DNA of 64,000 nucleotides. Origin: Epiperipatus broadwayi (Eukaryota > Onychophora > Udeonychophora > Euonychophora > Peripatidae). The notes under the pieces were generated by a model. It saw only the letters and a program-made list of their open reading frames with translations, ran no database searches and was not told the DNA's origin. Location of the stretch: NCBI GenBank assembly GCA_028023455.1, contig JAQFVV010013288.1, positions 62,001 to 126,000 of the forward strand, in the 5' to 3' direction. The position numbers and the translations under genes were made by a program. This document shows positions 35,156 to 47,084 of this stretch, piece after piece; the stretch's first letter is position 1; each line of letters begins with the position of its first letter.

Positions 35156-35288
35156 AAAAAGTTGCAAATAGGGTTTTAGATGAAAATATTCAGAAGAATA
35201 AAAGTAATAAAAATTGAGAGTTAGTAAAAGTGTAAAAGAGAAGAAAGAAACATGCAGAGAATATGTGTGCTATTAAGAACAAAGAAAG

Positions 35289-35473
35289 TAATAATTGAAA
35301 GCTTGCTAGACTTTCACATGCACTAGAGTTGGTTATCATCCTTTTTTTTATCAAAATCTCTGTTGTGTGTCAAAAACCTGTTTGTTTTTAAAAGACAGCT
35401 GTTTAAAAATCTGATTGGCTGTATAAGAAACAACTGTAATGCATGTGAAAGTCTAGCAAGCTTTCAATTATTA
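35289..35473. mobile_element. 185-bp MITE-like palindromic insertion in the LINE
   Basis: Perfect inverted ends (TAATAATTGAAAGC, then TTGCTAGACTTTCACATGCA) of about 34 bp flank a 115-bp centre. The LINE sequence AACAAAGAAAGT occurs at 35278-35289 and again at 35505-35516, while copy B has it once, so the inserted segment is 35290-35504 with a 12-bp duplication. It includes about 31 bp to the right of the palindrome. Confidence 0.75.
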
Positions 35474-35807
35474 CTAATTAAATAACAACATGTGATTTAG
35501 ACAAAACAAAGAAAGTGAAAAAGATATTAATGCTAAATGGGAAAAGTACTTAGAAAAAAAGGAGTTGGCTAAAATAGATAATTATAGAGAAAGAATGAAA
35601 TTGAATAGTAAATTGTTGGAGGGAGTAAAAAAAATTTGGAATTACATTAAAGGAGAAATGTAGGGGAAAGAGAGATGTATTACTAGATGATGAGGGAATA
35701 GAGCAGCTCTAGAGAAGAATTAGAGAGAATCTTAAATAGATATGTTTTAGATATAGAAAAGATGTTAGATGTGTAGAACAGAGTGATAGAAAACATGAAA
35801 GCATATA

Positions 35808-36764
<957 letters not shown>

Positions 36765-37421
36765 ATGAAAGCATATAGTAATGGGAATATTAGATTTACA
36801 AAAAATGAACTGAATGAGGCAGGGAAGAAATTGAAAAGTGGAAAAGCAAGAGGTTTGGATGGATGGGCAGCAGAGATGGTTATAAATTTAGGGCATAGGG
36901 CAAAAGTAATGCTATTACCCTGTTTCAGTTAGATGACACAGAAAAGTGTTTTTCTGGGTAGTTGGAATAATACAAAAGTAAGATTATTATTTAAAGGAAA
37001 GAGTAAGGATCATAGAAAGTTAAACAATTATAGACCGATAGTGGTAATATCAGTTTTATATAAAGTTTTCTCATACATGGTGGCTGGAAGAGTTGCAAAA
37101 TGGATGGAAGAGAATAATGTAATGCAGAAAATACAAGGAGGTTTTAGATCAGGTAGGCATACAGGAGATAATTTATTTGTAGTTACATAATTTACTGATA
37201 TAAGTAGAAATTCAGATAGACAGTTATATATGAGTTTTATAGATATAGGGAAGGCATATGATAGAGCAAATAAAAATAGATTATGGGTATTTTCCTGAAG
37301 GTTTGTGATGATGGTGTTTTGACTGTATTTTTATATTGGATTATTTCCATCATCTAATATGTGTGTTGAATGTCTTTAGAAAAGTTTAATTTTATTTAAA
37401 TATTCCAAATACATTCAACTT

Positions 37422-37587
37422 TTAGTAATATCACAGCAAACAGGTTAGTATATGCACCAATTGTTAGTAATATCACAGCAAACAGGTTAGTATATGTACT
37501 ATCTGTTAGTATTTTCACAGCAAACGGGTTAGTATATGCATCAACTGCTACTAATATCACAGCAAACAGGTTAGTATATGCATAACG
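37422..37587 (+). repeat. Four tandem 42-bp units
   Basis: The phrase TTAGTAATATCACAGCAAAC with GGTTAGTATATGCA recurs at 37422, 37464, 37506 and 37548 with a few changes. The single-copy equivalent is at about 5407-5441, so the amplification is specific to this insertion. Confidence 0.9.
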
Positions 37588-37655
37588 TTTCAAGAGGTAA
37601 TTTTCTCCCCTCTTCTTTGGGTGTTGCTAGCCTGACCAGTGACCGTCCTAGCATG

Positions 37656-37724
37656 GGATTCAAACCTGTGTCCTTAGATTCTTGATTATTAAATTTTAAG
37701 GTAACGCTCTAACCAACTGAGCCA
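37656..37724 (-). repeat. tRNA-like pol III promoter of the SINE
   Basis: The minus strand has A-box TGGCTCAGTTGG (37724-37713) and B-box GGTTTGAATCC (37666-37656, one transition from consensus), 47 bp apart. The order and spacing suit an internal RNA polymerase III promoter. The intervening anticodon arm does not fold as a tRNA. Confidence 0.75.
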
Positions 37725-39109
37725 TTCTGCCAAAGTCAACAATATGTAGTAATTTCATATACTTATCTATGAACTTCCTCCTGATTTCTTCACTTTTTCC
37801 TAAGAGCAAAGTTGATTAGTGTTTCCATATATTATGTATAGTCACACTAGATTGGCTTATGGAATATTTAAATAAAATTAAACTTTTCTAAAGACATTCA
37901 ACACACATATTAGATGATGGAAATAGTCCAATATGAAAATACAGATTATGGGTAAGTTTAGCAAATTTGGGAATAGATGAAGCTGTAGTGGATATTAAGA
38001 AATTATATGAAAATAATTATTATACATATTGATTAGGAAATATAAAATCAGTTAAAGTTAAAACTGGGATAGGAGTAAGGCAAGGATGCTCTATGCCACC
38101 TATTTTCTTTTTGTTGTATATATGAGTGAAATGGAGAGAGCAATATAAAGACTAAGAAAAGGGTTAGAGATACTGTTAATAAATGGCAAGGGAGTATATA
38201 CTGTGCCAGGTCTTTTTTGTGTATGATGTCTTTTTGTGTGCAGAAAGAAGAGAAGATATGGAAGTTATGCTGAGGACATGCCAAGGGTGGATGAAGAGAT
38301 GGGGATAAAATTTAGTGAAGAAAAATCCAAATATAATGATGGTTAATACTGGGAAAAGAGAAGACATAGAATTTTTATTGAGGAATATAAAATTAAGTGT
38401 GGTAAATAGATATAGTTATTTGGGAATCATTTTAAATAATTAAAATAATTACTTAGATGAATGGGAGAAAAAATTGATAAATAAAGCAAATTAAAGAAAG
38501 GGATTGATAAAGAAATTAACAGTGTTTCCATATAATAAATATGATGTAGCTAGAATTGTATGGAAGGTAGTTACTGTAGCAGAGTTAACATATGGTAATG
38601 ATGCATTACGTATTAGTAAAAGGGTATTAGATTACTTAGAAAGAGAAAAAAGGAAGTAGAAAGACATGCATTAGATGCAGATGTGAGACAGAAAAGGAGG
38701 CAATTCAAGGACAAATGGGATGGTCAAGTTTTTATATGAGAGATACAAAAAATTGTTTGGTAAGTCTTGCAAATTATGGATAATAAAAAATAGGCAAAAT
38801 AATATTTAATTGGGTTACAAGTAAAGGGCAGGCTACAAGATGGGTGAGAAAGATAATGTGATATGCAGACGATTTGAATAAAGAATTTATATTAGTATAT
38901 TTGTACAAAAGGTGAGATAATTGTGTTAGGAGGATTTTGAGTATTATCGTGGTAAGGAATGGGTTAAAAGAATAGATGCAATAATAAAGAATAGGGAGTT
39001 GGTGAGATGGAGAACTAGTATGGAAAAGTAAAAAGAGTTTAGTATATATAGAAGTAAATATAACATTGGGTGTGAGTTACTTTATGATAATAGCAAGGAA
39101 AGTAGTTAA

Positions 39110-39496
39110 TTGTTTAAGACTCAAATGGGATCTTTAGCAATAAGAGAATATACATGTAAATGGAAAAATATAGGTGTTTTAATTTGCAAATTGTGTAAGA
39201 AAGGCATAGAAAATATTAGGCATCTGTTAATTGAATGTAAATGCTTGAAAGCAGAAAGGTTACAAATAATGAAGTTATGGAAGAATACATATGAACAAAG
39301 TGATTATGTAGAAAGTGGGTTATTGGTTTTTATGCTGGGTTTAGAAAAGGATACAGGAGATTTAGATATAAAGGTCATAGAGTTGACAAAGGTTATGTTG
39401 TGGAAATGGGATGGAGCAAATTATAGGAACACTAAGGGTGGGGAATGGAAAGGGAAGGAAAAGTGGCTAACAGGTTTCTCTGGACATAGGTGCTGA
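39110..39496 (+). pseudogene. LINE copy A ORF2 C-terminus with zinc knuckle
   Basis: A 128-codon open frame ends the LINE protein. It contains CKLCKKGIENIRHLLIEC (about 39187-39240), a C-x2-C-x8-H-x4-C zinc knuckle found at the C-terminus of several APE-type LINE clades, then a basic/tryptophan-rich end (VMLWKWDGANYRNTKGGEWK) and a stop at 39494-39496. The 3' UTR is only about 50 bp and ends in CATCACATCACATCACA. The frame itself is intact, but it is cut off from the RT by stops. Confidence 0.75.
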
Positions 39497-39759
39497 GAAA
39501 TTCCTGACTTCATTTAAGGAGAAATCACAGTGCATCACATCACATCACAAGGTGGGGTTTTAAATGGCAGTGTTATCTGAAAGAAGAATTGATGGATGTA
39601 AGAAATAATCAAAGGGTAGCTGATGCAGATACAAAGATAGATGTGGAGAAGGAATGAATCTGTAAAATTAATGGTAACCAAGTTACTAATAAATGTAATG
39701 GAGAAGAAAAAATCAATAGAATTTATAAAAGTGTAATTAGAAAGAACAAATTGTTAACA

Positions 39760-40480
39760 TTTGATATTTGAATATGCAGTGTGGTAGGAGACCAGAAAAG
39801 TGACTAGAATTAAGCAAAGCAATTAAAATGAAAAGTTTGTGATAGTAGTAGTGTAAACACATCTAAGAGAAAAAGAACTTATACTGGAAGACGTGGTATA
39901 GAAAAGAAAAGAAAAAATATGTGGTGGTGTAGGTGTTATGTCAAAAAAAATTTAAATAATGTTAAATATCAAGAACATTTGTGGTTTGAGATAAAGTTAG
40001 GAAGACGAGTGGATTGTGGCTGTAATGTATATAGCCACTTGACATAATTAAACTATAATGGAGTTGAACAATAGCATATATGAATGCCTAGATAAGGATA
40101 TACAGTGTTTTAAAGAATAGGGAAAGAGAATAATGGTTATGGGGGATATGAATGGGCATATTGAAGAAATTGATGATATAGATAACAAGAATGGACATCT
40201 TTTTAAAAAAAATCCTTGTCAGCGATTGAATTCAAGCATTGGAAATTTGTCAAATATTTATGAGAGACAATACACATGGTCTAAAAACAATATATTTTAC
40301 ACAATAGATTATGTATTAGTAGAGAAAGAGGGAATGACTAAACTACAGAAAAGTAAAGTGTTTGATAATGAACAGGTAGTATGTAATAGTAATCATAATT
40401 TCTTTACAATAGGAATAATTAGTAATGTGATGGAAAATAGTAATAAAAGTAGAAAGATGCGGATGGAAAATGAATGATAA
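39760..40480 (+). pseudogene. LINE copy B endonuclease
   Basis: Fragments in shifting plus frames read LWFEIKLGRRVDCGCNVY (about 39976-40029), VMGDMNGHIEEIDD (40133-40174, the GD-N motif of APE-like endonucleases), TIDYVLVEKEG (about 40300-40332) and CNSNHNF (about 40384-40404). In the last, the catalytic SDH reads SNH, an Asp-to-Asn change; copy A retains SDH. The 114-codon frame 40133-40477 is the longest intact part. It is nonfunctional because of frameshifts and that change. Confidence 0.75.
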
Positions 40481-40945
40481 GAATAAGTTAGTAGAATATA
40501 AAATAAAAGTTGAAGATACCATGAAAAGGTTGGCTGAGGGTGAATATAAGGACTGGTGTGGTGAAATCAAAAAAGTGACAAATTGAGTTTAGGTGAGCAT
40601 ATTTAGAAAAATAAAAGTAATAGGAAAGTGAGGATTAGTAAAAGTGTAAAAAAGAAAAAAAAGCATACAGAGAAAATAAGAGTGCTATTAAAAACAAAGA
40701 AAGTGAAAAAGATGTTAATGTTAAATGAGAAAAGTATTTTAAAAGAAGAAGTTAGCTAAAATAGATAATTATAGAGAGAGAATGGAATTGAATAGTAAAT
40801 TGTGGGAGAATATTATTAAAAAATGAAAGAGATGGGAGTAAAAAATTTTAGAAATACATTAAAAAATAGGAATAGTATTACTAGTCAATGAGGGAATAGA
40901 GTGTAGCTCTAGAGAAGAATTAGAGATAATCTTAAACAAGTATTA

Positions 40946-41800
40946 ATGGATATAGAAAAGATGTTAGATCTGAAAAACAGTGTGCTAACAACTATGAAAG
41001 CATATAATAATGAAAATATTACATTTACAGAAAATAAACTCAATGAAGCAGGGAAGAAATTGAAAAGTGGAAAGGCAAGTTGTTTCACTGGATGGGAAGC
41101 AGAAATAGTAATTAATTTAGATCATAGTGTAAAATTAAAACTTTATCACGTTTTAATAAGATTGCACAGAAAAGAGATTTTCCAGGTAGTTGGAGTAATT
41201 CAAGAGTAAGACTACTATTTAAAAGAAATGGCAAGGTTCATAGAAAATTAAGCAATTATAGACAATAGTAGTAACTACAGTATTACATAAAGTTTTCATG
41301 TATATGATGGTTGGAATGGTCACAAAATGGATGGAATAAAATAATATAGTGAAAGAAAGGCAAAAAGATTTGTGATCAGATAGGCTGATAAGAGATCATT
41401 TATTTGTAGCTACACAGCTATATAGACAAGGCATATGATAGAATAAATAGAAATAGATTATGGATAAGTTTATTAAATTTAGGAATGGATGGAGCTTTAA
41501 TGGGTATTATTAAGAGATTATATGAAAATAGTTATTATAACTATAAATTAGCGAATACAGAATCAGTTAAAGTTAAAAATGGGGTGGGAGTAAGGCAAGG
41601 ATGCCCTATGTCACCTATTTTGTTTTGTTGTATTTGAGAGAAATGGAGAAATCAATAGAAAGATTCAAAAGAGTTGTAGAGATACCATTAATAGGTGGCA
41701 AGAGAGTATATACATTATTGGGTCTTTTCTTTGTGGATAATGTTTTCTTGGACACAGAAAGAAGGGAAGATATGGAAGTTATAGGAAATAAGCAATGATG
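40946..41800 (+). pseudogene. LINE copy B reverse transcriptase
   Basis: It contains KKLKSGKASCFTGWEAEIV (about 41057-41113), a decayed fingers region, VRQGCPMSPILF (about 41588-41624) and LFFVDNVFLDTERREDMEV (about 41722-41780). The catalytic box reads VDN where x-D-D is expected, so the second Asp is Asn. Stops and frameshifts lie between motifs. Copies A and B have lost different catalytic residues, so they decayed independently. Confidence 0.75.
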
Positions 41801-42115
41801 TGTAAAGAGATGTGGATTTAATTTAGTGAGGAAAAATCAAAAATAATAGTGATTAATAGTGGGGAAAGAGAAGACAAAGATAGTTATTGGTGGATATAAA
41901 GTTAAGTGTGGTGAATAATTATAACTATTGCTCCAATGAATGGGAGAAAAAATCATAAATGAAGCAAAGAAAAGAATGGAATTGATGTAGTTAGAGTTGT
42001 ATGGAAGGAAGTGGCAGTAGCAGAGTTAACATATGGTAAAATGTGTTATGTGTTAGTAAAGGGATATTAGATTACTTCGAAAAAGTACAAAGAGAACATG
42101 TATTAGATGCAGATG

Positions 42116-43060
42116 CATGGATATCACAAAGCAGTTACTTATATAGAATGGGAAAAGGATGGCCAATGGGTTTCGCTTGTTAAGTAGTTTGTTTGTAGAT
42201 AATATTTAATGCTAATTGTGCATTCGATATTAGTAAAAAATGAGAATACATTGAATTGTAAATATGTGGATGATGTTTTAATATATGGGCAACTGGAAAT
42301 TATAAACAAATTTTTGATAGTTTTAAGAACTAGGATGATTTAGTTTGGACAATAGAAAGACAGAACAATTCTAGTAGTAAATACCTGGGTTTGCAAATAT
42401 CACGTGTGGATGATAAATTGTCATATAAAATGGTTATAAAGCATATAGATAATAGTGGTTATATTCATCCAACATTTAATGTTCCTTTAACACACAAATT
42501 GGCTGGTTTTAGAACTTTTTTAACATATAATCAATGGCTGTGTTCAAATGAAATATTTAAGAAAGATAATATTGTTATGTGCACAATTTGATACAAATGG
42601 GTTATAATAATCAAAGGCTATTATCTATTATATTGAAACAGTATAAACAACATTATAATAATGGTAATGTTAATGCAAATAATAGACCATGGGTATTATT
42701 AGCTTTTATTCTCAATATTTCTCAATATTAATAAAAAAATAAAGGTTTTAAGTCAAGTTTTCCAACTGGCTTGGAGGACTCTGCCTAACCTTAATAGATT
42801 TATAAATAACTCTAAGGGAGTGATAAACAAAGGGTATTAAAACCATGTGGTATATTCTATTAGATGTCTACCAATAAATTATCATGCAATATATGTTGGA
42901 AAAACCAAGACAAGTATTGAATATCACCTTCAATAATATAAATATATGTATAATAGAGCAAGAGAAGATGATATAGTTTATTTGGCTCTTTATGTTCCCC
43001 AAAATAGTACAGGCCATATATGTAGTCCAAAGAATTTTACAATATTAATGCATAAAACAC
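42116..43060 (+). pseudogene. Penelope-like element: RT end plus GIY-YIG endonuclease
   Basis: From the junction with LINE copy B: WPMGF then (one frame over) LLSSLFVDNI (about 42150-42212), KYVDDVLIYGQ with the catalytic YVDD intact (about 42259-42292), KYLGLQISRVDDKLSYK (about 42379-42430) and a 66-codon open frame (42391-42591), then VVYSIRCLPINYHAIYVGKT (about 42849-42910). The last is a GIY-YIG-type motif (VYSI...IYVG) fused after an RT, the hallmark of canonical Penelope-like elements. Stops and frameshifts separate the pieces, and the N-terminal part is absent. Confidence 0.7.
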
Positions 43061-43169
43061 ACAATAAAAAATGCAAGATTAAAGAATCATACCTTATATA
43101 AAATTCATTTTGTGCTATGAATTCAAAATTAACCAGCTTTCCGATTAGTTGTTTCTGGCCAATGCAATG

Positions 43170-43222
43170 AAACGTTGAATTTATCATTTACAAAAATAGG
43201 ATTTTTTATACTGCCTTGATAA
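43170..43222 (+). ncRNA. Degenerate hammerhead-like motif after the Penelope ORF
   Basis: TGCC and GGCA (about 43173 and 43212) can pair. Between them lie CTTGATAAA, a hairpin GACTC/GAGTT around ATAG, then GAAA and AGCACT (near the palindrome AGCGCT). The order equals that of a type I hammerhead, with an altered CTGANGA box. Penelope-like elements are known to carry such motifs near their ends. Activity is unlikely. Confidence 0.45.
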
Positions 43223-43548
43223 AGACTCATAGGAGTTGAAAGCACTTGGCAATAGTTATTTTATTTATTAAACATTCTCTGTTTTATCAATTGATAAATT
43301 GTTATATTGTAATTTATAAGTTGTATTAACATGAGTATTATATTTATTTACAATGGAACGTGATTGGAAGTTTAAAGAAGTGATAAATTTGCTGAAAAAG
43401 TGCATTGTAGCTAATGAATATTTTATTTTTTTAAGAGATGTTATGAATATAATATTATACCAAATTCTTGTAAAATTAAAATTAATTACTGTCTTTCTAA
43501 AAGAATTGAAGCTATGAATAAAATACATATATAATTTATTTGCATATA

Positions 43549-44384
43549 CACCTGGGTCTCATTTTACATGATAGATAGGTTCCTCAGAAAATGTGCACAA
43601 ATGAAATTGCACAAAAATAGACGTAATTTATATTAAAAAAAGGGGGGATGTGGTCTGTGATTTTTCAAAATTCGCATAAAAGCAAAGCACCAATGTAAAA
43701 TTACTTTAAAATTCGCACAAAAAAAAATAAGGAAATAAAATAAGACTAATAAAAAATTTCAAATTTGAAAAAAATTGATACAAGACAAACTTTTTTTAAC
43801 TATAATATTTAATTTTATTGAAAATAATATATTTTTATGCATAATTTACAGTACAGTAATTTACATTTTTATACACATTTTAATTATTATGATTTTCTGA
43901 TGACAATGTAATTAGTAATTAATCTTTGAGATGATGATTTTATTAATTGTTTACAAAGCTCACGATATCCAGATATACAACCATTTAGCTCTCGTTGGAA
44001 TTTAAGAGCACATTAATGATTAGTGTCATTAATAAGAAAATAATAATTGATTATGTTCTTTTTTAAAAAGCAAAAACAGAATGTGATTTAAAATGCAAAA
44101 TTAACACACACAATGTTTGAACAAATTTACATTATAATCTTGTAAAATTTAATATGTGTATACATAAAATGTGGAAATCATGATGTTAATTTCATTATTG
44201 CATAAAATCTTACTTTTATAAAGCACTGAAAATATTGAAATTACTAAGATGAAAGTCGAATTCCAATAATGTACTATTACTTTCAATATAACGTAAGTGT
44301 GCAAAATTTATTATTTAAAGTAATAGCGCATTATCGGAAATCGACTTCCAGTGAAACAAGTCCACGTAAAAAGAGACCCAGGTG
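43549..44384. mobile_element. 836-bp TA-flanked TIR element, non-autonomous
   Basis: It begins CACCTGGGTCTC and ends GAGACCCAGGTG, with similarity continuing inward (TTTTAC). The dinucleotide TA flanks both ends (43547-43548, 44385-44386), which fits a Tc1/mariner-type TA target duplication. There is no transposase ORF inside. AATTCGCA-AAAA occurs twice near the left end (about 43669 and 43712). Confidence 0.7.
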
Positions 44385-44389
44385 TAGTT

Positions 44390-46725
44390 CATTTGCTAGT
44401 TAGAGATTTGAAAATAATGTAATGATAGATGTAGCAAAACTATCGATTCCACATCATGAGTACTAAGACATAGGCAACAATCAGGATTTGATTCTTTGCC
44501 TGTATACAATTCCATGTGGTATACATAACCGTTGTGGTTATCACTACATACACTACTTGAAATCTCTCTTCATTGGTTTTAAGATTTTATATTTTCACAT
44601 GATACTATGGTAGTAAATTTTGTGATTGTCTTATTAACTGCAACTTTTCTATACATCTGATAATCAGTCTTAAAATGTACATTGCATTACTCTATAATAC
44701 TTTAATTTTATATATAAAAGTCATTATTTGGTATATAAACACAGACATGTAAATACAAACCCACTAATACAAATATAAACACATTAATAAATTTTTAAAT
44801 CTTTTGAGAATCATTATGTCTATAAAATCAGGTTGTCTCAAACTTGGATCAGAACCCCAAAATTACATTGTACAAAAAATCACTACTTTCACTATATTTG
44901 AATTTGAATGCAATTATAATTTATATACTACATAGATACACTAATACAAATGCAAACACATTCATAAATTATACATTTGTCAAATAATAATAATAATAAA
45001 ATTAAATAACTATTCATGTAATAAAAAATTAAAATGTAATACTTATGACTGATATTTCATTTATTTTTAGGATGAAGGCCTTGAAATTAAAATCATTGAG
45101 GCATGTTGAATCCATTTTATTGAGTGTGGCCAGTACAAAAATTGTGCCTTTTTCTTCTTCATGTAATCTAATAAATTGAGCAGAAAAAAAAAAAATAAGC
45201 ATATTAATAAAAAATCCCAATTTTGTCTGATTGTAACATGTCATATGCTATTTTAAAAAGGAACTCAAGCCTCAAAGAATGATGTTTTTTTAAATGCCAT
45301 CCTTTTAGTTTTCTTCACAATTTTAAAAGGAAAACAAAAGAAATTTTAATTTCAATGAATCAGCAGCAGCAATACTTACAACTTTAAACCCATTAATTAA
45401 AACAAAATGGATATCTCAAATGCAATGCTGATCACCATAGAGCTAAGATCATTGAATTCACCTTGGATTGTAGCATCAAAATGAATAATAATTGGGTATT
45501 ATCTAATGATTCAAATTGCTTATGCTTCCCTATGATTGTGTTTTTCCTAGCAAAAGAGGTGCCAAAAGAAACATCATCGAATAATGGAATATCAATTAAA
45601 GTCATATATATATATGCAAAACTATGGTAACAGATGGTAATAAAAATCTTTTAAAGTAACACTGTCAGATAAGTTTCATTAAAAAAGATGATTTTAAAAA
45701 AATCATAATGATAATTTTAATGATAAACATTTATTAAAGTTTTTTTTTACCTTTTATTAATATTTTTCATTAATATAACTTACTTGGTATTTGATATTAT
45801 TTTAAGAATATGAGATTTAAAAAAAAAAAAAAATGTAACAATATTAAAAGTTTTATTACTCTGTTTAAAGAATTTATCTTTAACTCTTCTATGACTATAT
45901 GTTTTATAATTTAAATATATAACTTACCTAATAATTGCAATCTAAAAAAATGAGGGGAAGTAAATTATAAAAATGTGATAGGATATTAGGTTGCAGTTGG
46001 TAAATTAGAATTATAATGTTTATTTTATCCATATCAATAAGTTAATGTTTATTTTAATAAACTAATATTATGATTAACCTAAGTCTTTTGATTTGCATAT
46101 TAGCATCAATCATTATAAAATTATTTTATTACTCAATTTATTTTATAATTAAGATAATTCATTGTACACCCCATATTATATTTTATCATCAAATAAGTCA
46201 TCATTTTTAATTGTATCCTCTTTGTTAAGCAAGATAATCATTCATTGGCACCTTACAAAATTCATGAATCCATTATAAATATAAATTTAAACTGCCATAG
46301 CGCCATTTGTGAATCAATATATTTATTTGTCTATTGTTAGTTATGTATTTTAGTTGCCTAAGTAAAACATTTATGTAAGATGTTTATGATTGCCCAAATA
46401 TTTAGTGCATAAGTGGAGAAATCCACTTGGTTCACAATTTTAATTATTATATGTGGTTGCCCAAATCTACAAGGCACTTGTAGCCAACTAATCCTTTTCA
46501 GTTATAATATTTTTATATATTAATAATTATCCAAATCTGTAAGCCATTTAGTGAATTGACCTTATGTTAGCTTTACATTTTTGACAGTCTTTATTAATTT
46601 TCTTTTATATTTTGACTCATCCAACTTGAAAATGTTGCTATTTATGAGACAATGTTGCCTTCTTAGTATTGTTTACTATGTTTTACAATAGTTTACTTTA
46701 CGATATATATATATATAAAACAAAA
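44390..46725. other. AT-rich stretch without a recognised gene
   Basis: Only short chance ORFs and A/T homopolymers are seen. Two blocks (about 44750-44790 and 44935-44975) share CACTAATACAAAT-AACACATT-ATAAATT, a minor duplication. Confidence 0.45.
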
Positions 46726-46863
46726 ACAAGTTATAAAATCGTAAACTTGCTATCACTTGTATTTATGATCAATAGATGGAGCTTTGCCAAAACCTCCAAA
46801 CAAGCATATTTTTGTTTACATAAACGTCAGAGTCAGAATTCACTGTTTCTTTCATTGGCTCCA

Positions 46864-46910
46864 CCTTCAGATCAGCTGATTTCAAGCTGATTTGCTCTCA
46901 TCAGTGAAGG
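46864..46910 (-). ncRNA. Type I hammerhead ribozyme, family D, intact
   Basis: Minus-strand order: stem I CCTTCA (46910-46905), CTGATGA (46904-46898), stem II GAGC/GCTT around AAATCA (46897-46884), GAAA (46883-46880), palindromic stem III ATCAGCTGAT (46880-46871), cleavage base C (complement of 46870), and stem I partner TGAAGG (46869-46864), a perfect 6-bp helix. Every conserved core base is present in a 47-nt motif. Loop-loop contacts outside the core cannot be judged by eye. This is the best-formed copy in the window. Confidence 0.88.
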
Positions 46911-46928
46911 ATAGGAGTTAGAAACTAT

Positions 46929-46975
46929 CCTTCACTGATGAGAGCAAATCAGCTTAAAATCAGCTGATCTGAAGG
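46929..46975 (+). ncRNA. Hammerhead, family D, right arm, one core mutation
   Basis: Identical in plan to the left-arm copy: CCTTCA (46929-46934), CTGATGA (46935-46941), stem II, stem III ATCAGCTGAT (46959-46968), C46969, TGAAGG (46970-46975). The GAAA box reads AAAA (46956 is A in place of G12), which should abolish cleavage. Confidence 0.8.
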
Positions 46976-47084
46976 TGGAGCCAATGAAAGAAACAGTGAA
47001 TTCTGACTCTGACGTTTATGTAAACAAAAAATATGCTTGTTTGGAGGTTTTGGTAAAGCTCCATCTATTAATCATATATATATA

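Larger units (their letters stand above)
37290..37942 (-). mobile_element. tRNA-headed SINE-like element inserted in the LINE
   Basis: AGATTATGGGTA (12 bp) flanks it at 37278-37289 and 37943-37954 and occurs once in the intact LINE. It has inverted ends of about 85 bp (CCATCATCTAATATGTGTG / CACACATATTAGATGATGG), a 42-bp unit repeated four times (37422-37587), a decayed hammerhead-like core (37588-37620), a B-box (37666-37656) and a perfect A-box (37724-37713) on the minus strand. It is the same family as 5316-5830. Confidence 0.85.
36765..38430 (+). pseudogene. LINE copy A reverse transcriptase, interrupted
   Basis: The plus strand encodes KKLKSGKARGLDGWAAEMV (about 36825-36880), LLFKGKSKDHRKLNNYRPI (about 36986-37042), IQGGFRSGRHTGDNLF (about 37130-37178) and FIDIGKAYDRANKNRLW (about 37234-37286), which are RT motifs 1-3 of LINEs. 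After the 37290-37942 insertion it resumes with GVRQGCSMPPIFF (about 38070-38110) and a catalytic box reading FVYDV (38216-38230) where F/Y-x-D-D is required, so one aspartate is lost. Frameshifts and stops occur between motifs. Confidence 0.8.
39551..42115 (+). mobile_element. APE-type LINE, copy B, 3'-truncated
   Basis: Starting right after the tail of copy A, it runs through endonuclease, linker and RT in the same orientation, about 75-85% similar to copy A where aligned, and lacks the three nested insertions. It breaks off near 42115, shortly after the RT, at the junction with a Penelope fragment, so the zinc knuckle and tail are missing. Confidence 0.75.
46730..47080. mobile_element. Near-perfect palindrome of two hammerhead units, family D
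   Basis: Two arms of about 150 bp (46766-46918 and 46921-47072) are reverse complements, from CTCCATC/GATGGAG at the outside to the ribozymes near the centre. The outside borders are TATATATATA on both sides. The right arm differs at only a few bases, so the inverted duplication is recent. Neither arm encodes protein. The single-unit relative is at 20835-21050. Confidence 0.88.

Noticed and set aside
37396-37593. ORF on the minus strand with repeated AYTNLFAVIL-like units
   Set aside because: It is only the translation of the four 42-bp tandem units in the SINE.
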